Notes: generated from the sequence alone by a model not told the origin. Shown: positions 8,440 to 17,613, numbered from the stretch's first letter. The stretch: DNA of 64,000 bases from Flavisphingomonas formosensis (GCF_009755815.1 NZ_WRPK01000001.1:744001-808000), one strand, 5' to 3'. Numbers and translations are program-made.

Positions 8440-11322
8440 ATGAGCAGACTTCACTATGGCGCGCTTGCCAGCGCGTTGGCGATCGCTGTCGCCACCACGC
8501 CTGCCATGGCCGCCGACGTCGTCGTCGCTGGCGGCACCACACGCAGCGCCCAGGCGACGGTCGGCGGTACCGACACCGTGACGGTGGAGGCGGGGGGCAC
8601 CTTCTCCAGCGCCAGCGACCCCGCGATCAAGTGGAGCAGCGCGTCCACCGGGCTCGTCATCGACAATGCGGGCACGATCGAATCCACTGCCAGCGCGGGC
8701 CGCGCGATAAATGCTTCGGGCTCGGCCAATCCGCGCTCGATCACGCTGAACAATCAGGCGGGTGCGGTCATCCAGTCCGAAGACGATGCCTTCCGCATCA
8801 ATCTGGACGTCACGTCGGGCACGATCATCGTCAACAATGCCGGCACGATCCGCACCACCAATGGCGGCCAGGCGATCGATTTCGATGCGATCGCCAGCAG
8901 CGGGGCCACCATCCAGATCAATAATCTGGCGGGTGGTGTCATGCAGTCCTACGGCCAGGACGCGATCCGCTCCGGCCAGGGAAGTGTGATCGACAATGCC
9001 GGGCTGATCTATTCGGACGGGGCGCTCGGCAGCAGCTATGACGGCATCGATATGCAAGGTCACAGCGCGACGGTGATCAACGAGGCGACCGGCGTCATCT
9101 CCGGCCTGCGCCACGGCATCACCAGCGACGTCGATCTCACCGTCACCAACTATGGATCGATCACGGGCCGCAACGGCTCGGGCGTCGGATCGGACGGCAA
9201 CGGTACCGTCGTCAACCACGGTACCATCACCGGCGCCTATAATGGCGTCAGCGCCAATGGCGATGGCGATGGCGTCGATATCGACTTCATCGGCACCGTC
9301 ACCAATTACGGCACCATCCAGGGCACCGGCGCAGCCGGTGTCGACAAGGGCGGCCAGCCCAATTCCAGCGAGGGCATCGCGATGGGCGGCGGCACCATCG
9401 TCAACGCCTCGGGCGCGACGATCAGCGGCCTGGGCCGTGGCATCCTGATCGACGACGGCTCGGCGGGCAGCGCCTATGGCGCGACCACGATCATCAATGC
9501 CGGCACGATCAAGGGCCTCACCGGGCCGGCGATCTCACTGGTCGGCAATTATGACGACAGCATCACCAATTCGGGCACGATCGGCGGCGGCAACGGCATC
9601 GCCATCGAGATGGGTGCGGGCAACGACACGCTCACCTTGCTGCCCGGCTCCACCATCACGGGCAGCGTCGATGGCGGGGACGGCAACGACGCGGTCGTGT
9701 TGGCCGGCAGCGGATCGGGCAGCTTCGCCGGTGCGATCAACTTCGAAACGCTGAGCGCCGGCTACGGAAGCTGGACCTTCACCGGCGATTCCACCTTCTC
9801 TGGCGGCACCACCGTTGGCGGTGGCGCGCAACTCTTCGTTACCGGCGTGCTCCGCTCGGCCGTGACCGTCTCCAGCGCCGGCACGCTGGGCGGTACTGGC
9901 ACGGTCAGTGCCGTCTCCGTGCACTCCGGCGGTGCGATCGCGCCGGGCGTGAACGGGGTCGGGTCGCTGCGCGTCAATGGCAATTACGTCCAGCAAGGCG
10001 GATCGATCTACGCGGCGGATATCACCGCGGGCGGCGCGGCGGATCGGCTGTTCGTGGCCGGCACGGCCACTTTGCAGTCGGGGGCGATCCTGTCGGTCAC
10101 GCGTGCGGCGGGCAGCTATACGCCCGGTACTCGCTACGTGCTGCTTTCGGCCACGAACGGAATCGCCGGCACCTATCAGCTGCAACAGGCGAGCGATCCC
10201 GATACCGAACTGCGTCTCGGCAGCGACGGCAGCTATCTCTACGTGGATGTGGCGCGCACCGGCGGATCGCTGATCCGGCTCGGCACCACGCCCAACCAGA
10301 AGGCGGTGGCCGCCGCCTTCGTGCCGTTCGGTATCGCCAATCCGGCTTATGCGGCGCTGACCCTTACGCCATCCGACGCGGCGACGCGCACCGGGCTCGA
10401 CAAGCTTAGCGGTGAGCTTCACGCGTCGGTGCGCACCGCCTTGGCGCATGACGCGCTGGCCGCGGAGGGCGCGGTGAAGAGCCGGCTCGACAGCGCCAGC
10501 GACGAAGGCATCTCGCTGTGGGGCCAGTTCCTCGGCGGCCATGGCAAGGACGATCGCAGCGGCGTCTCGTCCAAGGCGGATCGCTATACGCTCGGCGGCG
10601 TCGGGGGGATCGACATGGCGCTGGGCGAACATGGCCGCATCGGCATCGCCGCCGGCTACACCCGCACGCGCCTGCGCATCGACGATCTCTCCAGCAGCGC
10701 GCGCGTCCGCAACGGCCATGTGCTCGGTTATGCCGGTGGTAGCTTCGGGGGCTTCGCGCTGCGGGCGGGCGGCGGCTACTCCTGGGGCCGCATCAGCACG
10801 CAGCGCAGCGTGGCCTTCACCGGCTTCTCGGATCAGGATGCGGCGCGCTACGATGGCAACGTCCTGCACGGTTTCGCCGAAGCGGGCCATGTCATGAGCT
10901 TCACCGGCGGCACGGCCGAGCCTTATGCCGGTTTCACCGCGCTGCGCGTCCATACCGACAGTTTCGTGGAAAATGGCGGAGTAACGGCTTTGGCCGGGCG
11001 TGCGCGCATGGACTCGGTCGAATTCGCCAATCTCGGCCTGCGGCTGGGTTTCGATCTGGGCCGTAAGGTCACCTTGCGCGGCAGTATGTCGTGGCAGCAT
11101 GCCTTCGATACGGTTCGGCCGGATGCCGTGCTGAACTTCGTCGCCGGCAGCACGCCCTTCACGGTGCTCGGAGCGGCACTTTCGCGCGACGCCGCCGCGC
11201 CGACCGTGGACTTCACATTCCGCCCGGCAGCCAAGCTGCGCCTCGCAGCAGGCTATTCCGGGCTGATCGGCAATGCCGGCACCAGCCATGCCGGTCGCGT
11301 GACGTTCGGCTACGCCTTCTGA
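8440..11322 (+). CDS. Autotransporter (type V secretion) with beta-helix passenger
   Basis: The 960-residue protein starts with a signal peptide (LASALAIAVATTPAMAAD). A passenger of repeated short beta-helix rungs follows, marked by recurring NAGTI, NYGSI and NHGTITG units at roughly 20-30 residue spacing to about residue 400. Then comes a Gly/Ser/Thr-rich stalk of autotransporter-associated strands, and from about residue 687 (ISLWGQFLGGHGK) a C-terminal autotransporter barrel ending VTFGYAF with the terminal Phe needed for barrel assembly. AGGGGGAACC precedes the ATG. It follows the cyclase by 57 bases on the same strand and may share its transcript. The passenger is probably displayed on the surface; adhesion is a guess. 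Confidence 0.88.
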   Translation: MSRLHYGALASALAIAVATTPAMAADVVVAGGTTRSAQATVGGTDTVTVEAGGTFSSASDPAIKWSSASTGLVIDNAGTIESTASAGRAINASGSANPRSITLNNQAGAVIQSEDDAFRINLDVTSGTIIVNNAGTIRTTNGGQAIDFDAIASSGATIQINNLAGGVMQSYGQDAIRSGQGSVIDNAGLIYSDGALGSSYDGIDMQGHSATVINEATGVISGLRHGITSDVDLTVTNYGSITGRNGSGVGSDGNGTVVNHGTITGAYNGVSANGDGDGVDIDFIGTVTNYGTIQGTGAAGVDKGGQPNSSEGIAMGGGTIVNASGATISGLGRGILIDDGSAGSAYGATTIINAGTIKGLTGPAISLVGNYDDSITNSGTIGGGNGIAIEMGAGNDTLTLLPGSTITGSVDGGDGNDAVVLAGSGSGSFAGAINFETLSAGYGSWTFTGDSTFSGGTTVGGGAQLFVTGVLRSAVTVSSAGTLGGTGTVSAVSVHSGGAIAPGVNGVGSLRVNGNYVQQGGSIYAADITAGGAADRLFVAGTATLQSGAILSVTRAAGSYTPGTRYVLLSATNGIAGTYQLQQASDPDTELRLGSDGSYLYVDVARTGGSLIRLGTTPNQKAVAAAFVPFGIANPAYAALTLTPSDAATRTGLDKLSGELHASVRTALAHDALAAEGAVKSRLDSASDEGISLWGQFLGGHGKDDRSGVSSKADRYTLGGVGGIDMALGEHGRIGIAAGYTRTRLRIDDLSSSARVRNGHVLGYAGGSFGGFALRAGGGYSWGRISTQRSVAFTGFSDQDAARYDGNVLHGFAEAGHVMSFTGGTAEPYAGFTALRVHTDSFVENGGVTALAGRARMDSVEFANLGLRLGFDLGRKVTLRGSMSWQHAFDTVRPDAVLNFVAGSTPFTVLGAALSRDAAAPTVDFTFRPAAKLRLAAGYSGLIGNAGTSHAGRVTFGYAF

Positions 11323-11375
11323 TCGCCGGATCCGCGCGTCATCCGGCGCGCGGCCCGGCATGCCGCTCCGCCGCT

Positions 11376-11400
11376 GTCGATCGGGAACGCGCCGATCGAC
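11376..11400. terminator. Hairpin between convergent autotransporter and anti-sigma genes
   Basis: GTCGATCGG (11376-11384) pairs perfectly with CCGATCGAC (11392-11400) across a 7-base loop. It sits in the 81-base gap where the plus-strand autotransporter gene and the minus-strand anti-sigma gene meet. A second palindrome, GCCGGAT...ATCCGGC, lies just upstream near 11327-11349. There is no T-tract, so intrinsic termination is uncertain, although a shared barrier between convergent genes fits the position. Confidence 0.4.
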
Positions 11401-11403
11401 GCG

Positions 11404-12156
11404 TCAGGATTTGCCGTCGTCGACGTCCTCGGCAAGACGGTCGATCTCGGCGGGTGTGCCCTTGCCGATCATCGCGAATGCCTGATCGCCCTTGCGCCAA
11501 TAGGCGACGGTCTCGCCTTCGCGTTCCACCACCACCGGTTCCGGCGGCGCCTCGATCGGCGATCGCACCGCGAACATGGAGAGCAGGCGCCTGTCTTCGG
11601 TCTCGATCGAAATCTGCAGCGCGGGCCCTTCGTCGGACGGGAATATCTGCGCGTCCATCACCCGCCACTTCGGGGGCAGGCGGGGCACCTTGATCCGCGC
11701 CGTGCGCAATATCTCATTGGCGTTCACCACCGGAGACTCGATCTGCGACGCCATCTCGGCGCGCAACTGCGTCGTGCGATGGGACTGGAGGGCATCCTCC
11801 ACATAGGAAGGCGCGGCGGCTGCCCAGCCGCCGCGGCCGAGCCTCGGATTGCCATTGAGCGTGAAGAAGGACAGCGCGATCGCCGCAGCGGCGGCCAGCG
11901 CCGGCATGCGAACGCGCTTCAGCAGGCTGCGCTGGCCGAGGCCGCGGGCGAGCCGGCCCGCCGCCTGGCGATGGCCGGGCCGCAGTTCGAAGCGGGGAGC
12001 CATCAGGCGCAGCGCATGGGCATCGCGCAGATCCGCCATCACCCGCGCAGCCGCCTCCGGATGGCGGGCGAGATGATCCTCGATCTGCACCGCGCGCGTG
12101 CCTTCCAGCTCGCCGTCCACATAGGCCTGTAGCTCGATCTCCGAGACCGGCTGCAT
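11404..12156 (-). CDS. Membrane-anchored anti-sigma factor partner of the ECF sigma factor
   Basis: The 250-residue protein has an N-terminal cytoplasmic segment beginning MQPVSEIELQAYVDGELEG, a form typical of alphaproteobacterial anti-sigma factors. One predicted membrane helix follows (MPALAAAAAIALSFFTLNG, about 83-101), then a periplasmic C-terminal domain. The N-terminal domain has no cysteine, so it is not the zinc-binding HxxxCxxC type. The gene starts 2 bases after the sigma gene stop on the same strand, the usual arrangement for a sigma/anti-sigma pair. It should hold the sigma factor inactive until an envelope signal releases it. Confidence 0.8.
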   Translation of the reverse strand: MQPVSEIELQAYVDGELEGTRAVQIEDHLARHPEAAARVMADLRDAHALRLMAPRFELRPGHRQAAGRLARGLGQRSLLKRVRMPALAAAAAIALSFFTLNGNPRLGRGGWAAAAPSYVEDALQSHRTTQLRAEMASQIESPVVNANEILRTARIKVPRLPPKWRVMDAQIFPSDEGPALQISIETEDRRLLSMFAVRSPIEAPPEPVVVEREGETVAYWRKGDQAFAMIGKGTPAEIDRLAEDVDDGKS

Positions 12157-12158
12157 GA

Positions 12159-12665
12159 TCAGTCCTTCTCCTTCACCAGACGGAGTTCCCCGCCAAATCC
12201 TTTCGGCTCGCGCAGCAGCGCACGCGCCCGGCTCAGCCGCGACATCACCGTTCCCACCGGTACCTCCAGCGCCTCCGCAGCGTCGGCGTAGCTCAGTCCT
12301 TCCACCGCCACGAGGTGCAGCACCTCGCGCTGTGCTGCGGGCAGCGTGTCGAAGCGTTCGGCCACTTCGGCGAGCATCGCGGCATATTGCTGCCCGCCCG
12401 GATCATGGTCCGGCTGCAGCACGCGCAGCGAGTCGATCCGCGCCACCTCGCTGCGCCGGCGCCGCCCATTGTCGATGTAGCTGTTGCGCAGGATCGCGAA
12501 GAGCCAGTTGCGCAACGGCCGTCCGGCGACATAGGTCGCCCGCCGTTCGTGCGCACGCAACAGCGTATCTTGCAGCAAATCCTGCGCATCGTCCTCATTG
12601 CGTGTCAGCACCCGCGCATAACGATACAGAGCAGGCAGACACTCGATGATCTCATCCTGGCCCAT
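12159..12665 (-). CDS. ECF-type RNA polymerase sigma factor
   Basis: This 168-residue sigma-70 family member has only regions 2 and 4. Region 2 (about 10-75) contains NEDDAQDLLQDTLLRAH and the -10 recognition part RPLRNWLFAILRNSYID. Region 4 (about 108-155) has LPAAQREVLHLVAVEGLSYADA and a helix-turn-helix through VPVGTVMSRLSRARALL. Sigma factors of this type direct polymerase to envelope or stress regulons. It is followed directly by its probable anti-sigma factor. The targets are not visible; a possible autoregulatory promoter lies immediately upstream. Confidence 0.9.
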   Translation of the reverse strand: MGQDEIIECLPALYRYARVLTRNEDDAQDLLQDTLLRAHERRATYVAGRPLRNWLFAILRNSYIDNGRRRRSEVARIDSLRVLQPDHDPGGQQYAAMLAEVAERFDTLPAAQREVLHLVAVEGLSYADAAEALEVPVGTVMSRLSRARALLREPKGFGGELRLVKEKD

Positions 12666-12674
12666 CTCGTCACC

Positions 12675-12699
12675 TACGATGCAGGCGAAAGATTATTCC
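12675..12699 (-). promoter_or_regulatory. Candidate ECF-type promoter before the sigma gene
   Basis: On the minus strand GGAAT (12699-12695) is followed after exactly 16 bases by CGTA (12678-12675), the layout of many ECF promoters (GGAAC/T - N16 - CGT). The predicted transcript would begin only a few bases before the ATG at 12665 and be almost leaderless, which weakens the call. Autoregulation of ECF sigma genes is common in the family. Confidence 0.35.
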
Positions 12700-12809
12700 G
12701 GGGTGCTTTCCGGACGCGGCAGGCTGTACTTTGTCGCAATGCGGGCGGCTGGTCCAATCGGGATGGTGGCGCGCTTGCTCCCGGCACCGAACGGCCGCAC
12801 GAAGAGGGA

Positions 12810-13910
12810 ATGGATCGCATCGATGCACTGGTGATCGGCGCGGGGGCGATCGGGCTGGCCGTGGCGCGCAGCCTCGCCCGCGCCGGCCGCTCCGTACTGA
12901 TCCTCGAGCGGGAAGGGCGGTTCGGAGCCGTCACGTCGTCGCGCAACAGCGAAGTGATCCATGCCGGCCTCTATTATCCGCCGGGCTCGCTCAAGGAGCG
13001 TCTGTGCATCGCCGGGCGGGAGCTGCTCTATGCCTATTGCGCAGAGCGGGGCGTGCCGCATCGCCGCTGCGGTAAGCTCGTCGTCGCCACGGATGCGGCC
13101 GAACTGCACGCGCTGGAAGCGCTCGCCGCGCAAGGTCGCGCCGCGGGCGTCGCCGGCCTTGCACTGGTCGACGCCGCGGCGGTCGGCGTGCTGGAGCCCG
13201 CGCTGCGCTGCCAGGCTGCCCTCCATTCGCCGCTGACCGGTATCGTCGACAGCCATGCGCTGATGGTCGCCTTGCTTGCCGAGGCCGAAGATCATGGCGC
13301 GCTGATCGCTTATCGCGCTCCGGTGGAGGCGATCGATCGCCAGGCTGGCGGCTGGCTGGTCCGGGCCGGCGGCACGCGGCTGCTTGCGACGATGGTCGTC
13401 AACGCCGCCGGGCTGGATGCGCAGGCGGTCGCAGCCCGCATCGATGCGCTCGCGCCCGCGCTGATCCCGCCGCTCCACCTCGCAAAAGGCCGCTATTTCA
13501 CCTATTCCGGCCGCGTCCCCTTCACCCGGCTGATCTATCCGCTGCCGGTGCCAGGCGGACTCGGTACCCATCTCACGCTCGATCTCGCCGGTGCCGCCCG
13601 TTTCGGGCCGGACGTGTCCTGGGTGCAGGCGATCGACTATGTGGTCGATCCGGCCGAACGCCCGCGTTTCCTGGCGGCGGCCCGGCGGATCTGGCCCGAT
13701 ATCGACCCCGATCGCCTCCACCCCGGCTATGCCGGCATCCGCCCGAAGCTGTCCGGCCCCGGCGAGCCCGCGGCGGATTTTCGGATCGACGGTCCGGCGA
13801 GACATGGCCTTCCCGGCCTCGTCAATCTGTTCGGAATCGAATCGCCGGGGCTTACCGCTTCGCTCGCCATCGCCGGGGAGGTGATGGCGCAGCTGGGCAT
13901 CGAGGCGTGA
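12810..13910 (+). CDS. FAD-dependent oxidoreductase, L-2-hydroxyglutarate oxidase-like
   Basis: The 366-residue protein of the D-amino-acid oxidase/GlpD fold opens with the dinucleotide motif VIGAGAIGLAVARSLA and an acidic end of strand two (LILERE). The stretch SSRNSEVIHAGLYYPPGS closely resembles L-2-hydroxyglutarate dehydrogenase/oxidase (LhgO/L2HGDH) proteins, which oxidise L-2-hydroxyglutarate to 2-oxoglutarate with electrons passing to quinone or oxygen. The start at 12810 follows GAAGAGGGA and begins the FAD fold. A longer in-frame reading upstream covers the sigma gene on the other strand and is not used. It points away from the sigma gene. Confidence 0.82.
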   Translation: MDRIDALVIGAGAIGLAVARSLARAGRSVLILEREGRFGAVTSSRNSEVIHAGLYYPPGSLKERLCIAGRELLYAYCAERGVPHRRCGKLVVATDAAELHALEALAAQGRAAGVAGLALVDAAAVGVLEPALRCQAALHSPLTGIVDSHALMVALLAEAEDHGALIAYRAPVEAIDRQAGGWLVRAGGTRLLATMVVNAAGLDAQAVAARIDALAPALIPPLHLAKGRYFTYSGRVPFTRLIYPLPVPGGLGTHLTLDLAGAARFGPDVSWVQAIDYVVDPAERPRFLAAARRIWPDIDPDRLHPGYAGIRPKLSGPGEPAADFRIDGPARHGLPGLVNLFGIESPGLTASLAIAGEVMAQLGIEA

Positions 13911-13989
13911 TGGCCCCTGCCGTTTCAGGCTTTTGGAGGAAGACAAAGGACGACGGGTGATCGATGCTCGCCCGCTGGAGAGATAGAGA

Positions 13990-14064
13990 ATGGGGACAGT
14001 GCAGCATCAACGGCTTCGCATTGGCGGTGCCTGCCGTCGATCGCGCTACGTGCCGATGTCCTGA
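13990..14064 (+). CDS. Candidate 24-codon leader ORF before the porin gene
   Basis: An ATG at 13990 preceded by GGAGAGATAGAG opens a 24-codon reading frame (MGTVQHQRLRIGG..., arginine-rich) that ends with TGA at 14062-14064. Its frame is the same as that of the OprB porin, which begins 3 or 6 bases later and has no good ribosome-binding site of its own. It may be a leader peptide used for translational coupling, or a former N-terminal extension cut by a stop codon. Nothing identifies it by homology. Confidence 0.35.
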   Translation: MGTVQHQRLRIGGACRRSRYVPMS

Positions 14065-14067
14065 GCG

Positions 14068-15258
14068 GTGATGGCATCCTCTTCCCTCATCGCCGCGGGC
14101 GCCGCGCTGCTCGCCTCGGCAGCGCCGGATGCGGCGGATGCGCCGGTCGAGCCCATGCAGGCGGCATCGGACGGGACCGACGAATCCGGTCCCCCATTCT
14201 CCTTCGGCGCCTCCTACACGGCGGACCTCTGGAGCAATGCCCGCGGCGGCATTCGTCGCGGCATGCGCTACCTCGACAATCTCTCGGTCTCGGCGGAGGC
14301 GGATCTCGATCGCCTCGTCGGCCTCGGCCGCACGCGTGCCTTCGCCTCGCTGCTTTATAACAACGGCACGCATTTCAGCGATGCGCTGGTCGGCGATGCG
14401 CAGACCGTGTCCAACATCGACACGGGCGTTCGGGCGCTGCGCGTCTACGAAGCCTGGCTGGAGGCGGGTGATCCCGATCGCTTTTCGGTGAAAGCCGGGC
14501 TCTACGATCTCAACAGCGAATTCGACGCGATCGAGAGTGCGCATCTCTTCCCCAACAGCGCGCACGGCATCGGCACGGATATCGGCCAGACCGGCGTAAA
14601 CGGCCCATCCATCTTCCCGGTGACGTCGCTCGCGGTGCGCGTCTCGGCCCGGCTCTCGCCGCGCTGGTCGGTACGGATCGCGCTGCTCGACGGGGTGCCT
14701 GGGGATCCCGATCATCCGGCGGCGACGGTGATCGCGTTGCGCCGGGGCGAGGGCGTGCTCGCGATCGCGGAGGTCGAGCGGGAACTGCCGCGCGGCAAGA
14801 TATTGGTTGGCGGCTGGGGCTACAGCGCCCGCTTCGCTGCGCTGGACCAGCCGGATCGACAAGGGCGCGGCAATCGTGGTGCCTATGTGCGCGGAGAATG
14901 GCGGCTGCTCGGCACGGAGGCGCGGGGCCTGACCGGATTCGTCCGGCTCGGCACCGCGGCCGGACGCTATAACGGCTTTTCCCGTTTCCTGGGCATGGGA
15001 ATCGTGGCCAAGGGCTGGCTGGGCGGCGAGACGGGAATAGCGCTGGCCCACGCCGCTACCTCGCCCGCCGCCCGCCGAGCCGATCCGGGCGTGGTTCGCC
15101 GGGGCGAGACCGCGATCGAGCTGACCTATCAGCGGAGGCTCACCCGCTGGCTCACCGTCCAGCCCGACATGCAATATATCGTGCATCCGGGCGCGGACGC
15201 CTCGCTGCGCAACGCGCTCGTCTTCGGCTTGCGGCTCATCGCCACGATCGGCCGCTGA
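14068..15258 (+). CDS. OprB-family carbohydrate-selective porin
   Basis: The 396-residue protein has a short hydrophobic leader (SSSLIAAGAALLASAAPDAADA) and a barrel region with OprB-family features: FGASYTADLWSNARGGI near the N terminus, DNLSVSAEADLDRLVGL, VYEAWLEAGDPDRFSVKAGL, and a closing ALVFGLRLIATIGR. OprB-type porins admit sugars and other small polar molecules through the outer membrane. The start is either GTG 14068 or ATG 14071. Neither has a clear Shine-Dalgarno, and an in-frame mini-ORF ends just upstream. Its neighbour on the left is the FAD oxidoreductase; the TonB receptor converges from the right 20 bases away. Confidence 0.85.
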   Translation: MMASSSLIAAGAALLASAAPDAADAPVEPMQAASDGTDESGPPFSFGASYTADLWSNARGGIRRGMRYLDNLSVSAEADLDRLVGLGRTRAFASLLYNNGTHFSDALVGDAQTVSNIDTGVRALRVYEAWLEAGDPDRFSVKAGLYDLNSEFDAIESAHLFPNSAHGIGTDIGQTGVNGPSIFPVTSLAVRVSARLSPRWSVRIALLDGVPGDPDHPAATVIALRRGEGVLAIAEVERELPRGKILVGGWGYSARFAALDQPDRQGRGNRGAYVRGEWRLLGTEARGLTGFVRLGTAAGRYNGFSRFLGMGIVAKGWLGGETGIALAHAATSPAARRADPGVVRRGETAIELTYQRRLTRWLTVQPDMQYIVHPGADASLRNALVFGLRLIATIGR

Positions 15259-15278
15259 GCGGCGAGGCGTCCCGCCGA

Positions 15279-17594
15279 TCACCAGCTGTAGCGCAGCGAT
15301 CCGATCACCGTCCGTCCGGCGCCGAAATAGCAGCTGTTGGTGAACGGGCAGGCAGTCACATGGCGCTTGTCGAACAGGTTGGCGGCGTTCACCGCGGCGC
15401 TGATCCCGTCGAGCGACGGCGAAAGTCGCCCGAGATCATAGCCGATCAGCGCGTCGATCAGGGTGAAGCCCCTGGTGGTGAAGCGCTGAAAGGTGGTGAC
15501 GTTGTTGATCACCGCATAGCTGGTCGTGCCGTCCGATCCGCCCACATAGCGCGCGCCGGCGCCCAGGCTGAGCCCGGCGAGCGGCTCCGAAGCCTGGGCG
15601 CTCTTGCCGAAATCATAGGAGAGGAAGGCCGATCCCTGCCATTTCGGCGTGCCGAGCTGGCGCGTGCCGCTGGTGGTCGGCGTGCCGCTGTTGGTCGCGG
15701 TCGGCGGGACGGCCGGCGTGCCCTTGGTGATGATCGCGTCGGTGTAAGTGCCGGCCACGACGACGTCGAAGCCCGGCACGATCTCGCCGCGCCCTTCGAA
15801 TTCCACGCCGCGCACCCGCACCTCGCCGATCTGGACCTGCGCGTTCGAGGGAATGCCCGCCGTGCCCGCGCGAGGATCGCCCACCGGCACTTTCTGGCGC
15901 CGCAGGTCATAGGCGGAGAGAGTGAAGATCGCCTGGGTGCCGAGCGGCTGATATTTGAGGCCCGCCTCATATTGCCGGCCGGTGACCGGTACGAAGGGGA
16001 TGCCGTCATAGGTCGTGCCGCTCTGCGGCTCGAACGATTTCGAATAGCTGGCGAAAGGCGCGAGGCCGAACGGCAGCTCGTAGAGCACGCCGAAGCGCGT
16101 CGTGAAGGCGGTCTGCTCGAGTTTCGTGACGGTGCCGCCGGGCTTCTTGTTGAGGGTGGTCTGATCATACCAGTCGTAGCGCCCGCTCGCGATGAGCTGC
16201 AGCTTGCCGATGCTGATCTGGTCCTGGAAATAGATGCCGGTCTGGTTGCGCTTGCTGAAGGTGTTGACATAATTTGCCGACAGCAGCGTCAGATCGAAGC
16301 TCGGCAGCGTGCCGCCATAAGAAGGTGCATAGAGGCTGAGATTGGGGATGCTGGTCAGCGGATTGCCAGTCTGTCCGGTATTGAACTGCTGGAAATTCTC
16401 GCCGCTGATGTGCTGATAATCGATGCCGACGAGGACGGTGTGCTGCAGCGGTCCGGTGGCGAACTTGGCGCTCAGGCTGTTGTCCAGGGTGAGCATGTTG
16501 AAATCCTCGTCGGCGCCGCCGCCGCCACGGATGATCGTCGAATAGTCGCTGTTGCGGTTCGCCCCGGTGCCGGTGGTGGCGAAGCCGGCGACATAGAGTT
16601 GCCGATAGCTCAGCTTGTTGTTCTGGAACCGCGCGCTCGAGCGGAAGGAGAGGTGCCGGTTGAAATCATGACGGAACAGCGCCTCCACCGATTTGGCGCG
16701 ATGGTCGTAGCGTTCATAGCCCGGATCGCCGGTATTGATGTTGCTTGGCAGGGCGCCGTTCGGATTGGGCAGCACCGAGCCATAGGCCGGCACGCCCGAA
16801 TAACCTCCGCCGCTCGGTGATCGCTGATAGGCGGCGATCAGGGTCAGGCTGGTGGCGTCGCCCGGCGCGAACGTCACCATCGGGCTGATGTGCCAGCGCT
16901 TGCTGTGGGTATATTTCGTGAATCCGTCCGATTTCTGCCAGCCGCCGACGATCCGGGTGAGGATGCGGCCCTGGCTGTCCAGCGGCATGTTGACGTCGCC
17001 CACCGCGCGCAGCGCCGCATAGTTGCCGGCCTGCAGCTCGAACCGGCCGGACGGCGTCGGCTCCGGCATCTTGCTGGCGAGGGCCACGAGGCCGCCCGGC
17101 GTTGAATTGCCGTAGAGCACCGAGGCGGGGCCTTTCACCACGTCGATATGATCGATGCGGTTGAAGTCGATCTGAGGCATTGAATAAGGTCCGGCGAGCA
17201 GGCGCATCCCGTCCAGGAACACGCCAGGCGTGAAGCCGCGCAGGACGAGCTGGTCGTAGCGCGTGACCATGCCGCCCCGCTGGTTGGCCGCGACGCCCGC
17301 GACATAGCTGAGCGCCTGGTTGATCGACAGCGCGTTGCGGCGGGTGAGCTCGTCATTGTCGATCACCGAGATGATCTGCGGTGTCTTCATCAACGGCGTG
17401 TCGGTCTTCGTGCCGGCGCCGGTCTGCCGTTCCTTGAGGCCGGTGACGACGATGGTCTCACCCGGACTGTCGGCATCCCGGTCGGCATCGGCGGCAAGGG
17501 CCGTACCGGGGGCGAAGAGGGCGGAGAGGAACAGGGCGGATCCGAAGAGGGGTAGCCGCGATGGCCGCGCAAAGGAGCGCTGATTCACGTGCAT
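15279..17594 (-). CDS. TonB-dependent siderophore receptor
   Basis: The 771-residue protein from the ATG at 17594 (AAAGGGAC ribosome site) has a signal peptide (FGSALFLSALFAPGTALA), a TonB-box-like ETIVVTG, and a plug domain with TPQIISVIDNDELTRRNA, RGFTPGVFLDGMRL and DVVKGPASVLYGNSTPGG. A long barrel ends with NLFDKRHVTAC and a terminal SLRYSW. The plug motifs are those of ferric-siderophore (FhuA/FoxA-like) receptors. The upstream 100 codons of open frame are excluded because they cross the promoter. It diverges from the DUF3649-PepSY-DUF3325 genes across a Fur-box-like site, so iron repression of both is likely. The siderophore is unknown. Confidence 0.9.
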   Translation of the reverse strand: MHVNQRSFARPSRLPLFGSALFLSALFAPGTALAADADRDADSPGETIVVTGLKERQTGAGTKTDTPLMKTPQIISVIDNDELTRRNALSINQALSYVAGVAANQRGGMVTRYDQLVLRGFTPGVFLDGMRLLAGPYSMPQIDFNRIDHIDVVKGPASVLYGNSTPGGLVALASKMPEPTPSGRFELQAGNYAALRAVGDVNMPLDSQGRILTRIVGGWQKSDGFTKYTHSKRWHISPMVTFAPGDATSLTLIAAYQRSPSGGGYSGVPAYGSVLPNPNGALPSNINTGDPGYERYDHRAKSVEALFRHDFNRHLSFRSSARFQNNKLSYRQLYVAGFATTGTGANRNSDYSTIIRGGGGADEDFNMLTLDNSLSAKFATGPLQHTVLVGIDYQHISGENFQQFNTGQTGNPLTSIPNLSLYAPSYGGTLPSFDLTLLSANYVNTFSKRNQTGIYFQDQISIGKLQLIASGRYDWYDQTTLNKKPGGTVTKLEQTAFTTRFGVLYELPFGLAPFASYSKSFEPQSGTTYDGIPFVPVTGRQYEAGLKYQPLGTQAIFTLSAYDLRRQKVPVGDPRAGTAGIPSNAQVQIGEVRVRGVEFEGRGEIVPGFDVVVAGTYTDAIITKGTPAVPPTATNSGTPTTSGTRQLGTPKWQGSAFLSYDFGKSAQASEPLAGLSLGAGARYVGGSDGTTSYAVINNVTTFQRFTTRGFTLIDALIGYDLGRLSPSLDGISAAVNAANLFDKRHVTACPFTNSCYFGAGRTVIGSLRYSW

Positions 17595-17613
17595 CGTTAC
17601 GAAGTCCCTTTTT

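Noticed and set aside
12315-12809. N-terminal extension of the FAD oxidoreductase over the sigma gene
   Set aside because: The FAD-binding fold starts at 12810, and the region in front codes for the sigma factor on the other strand.
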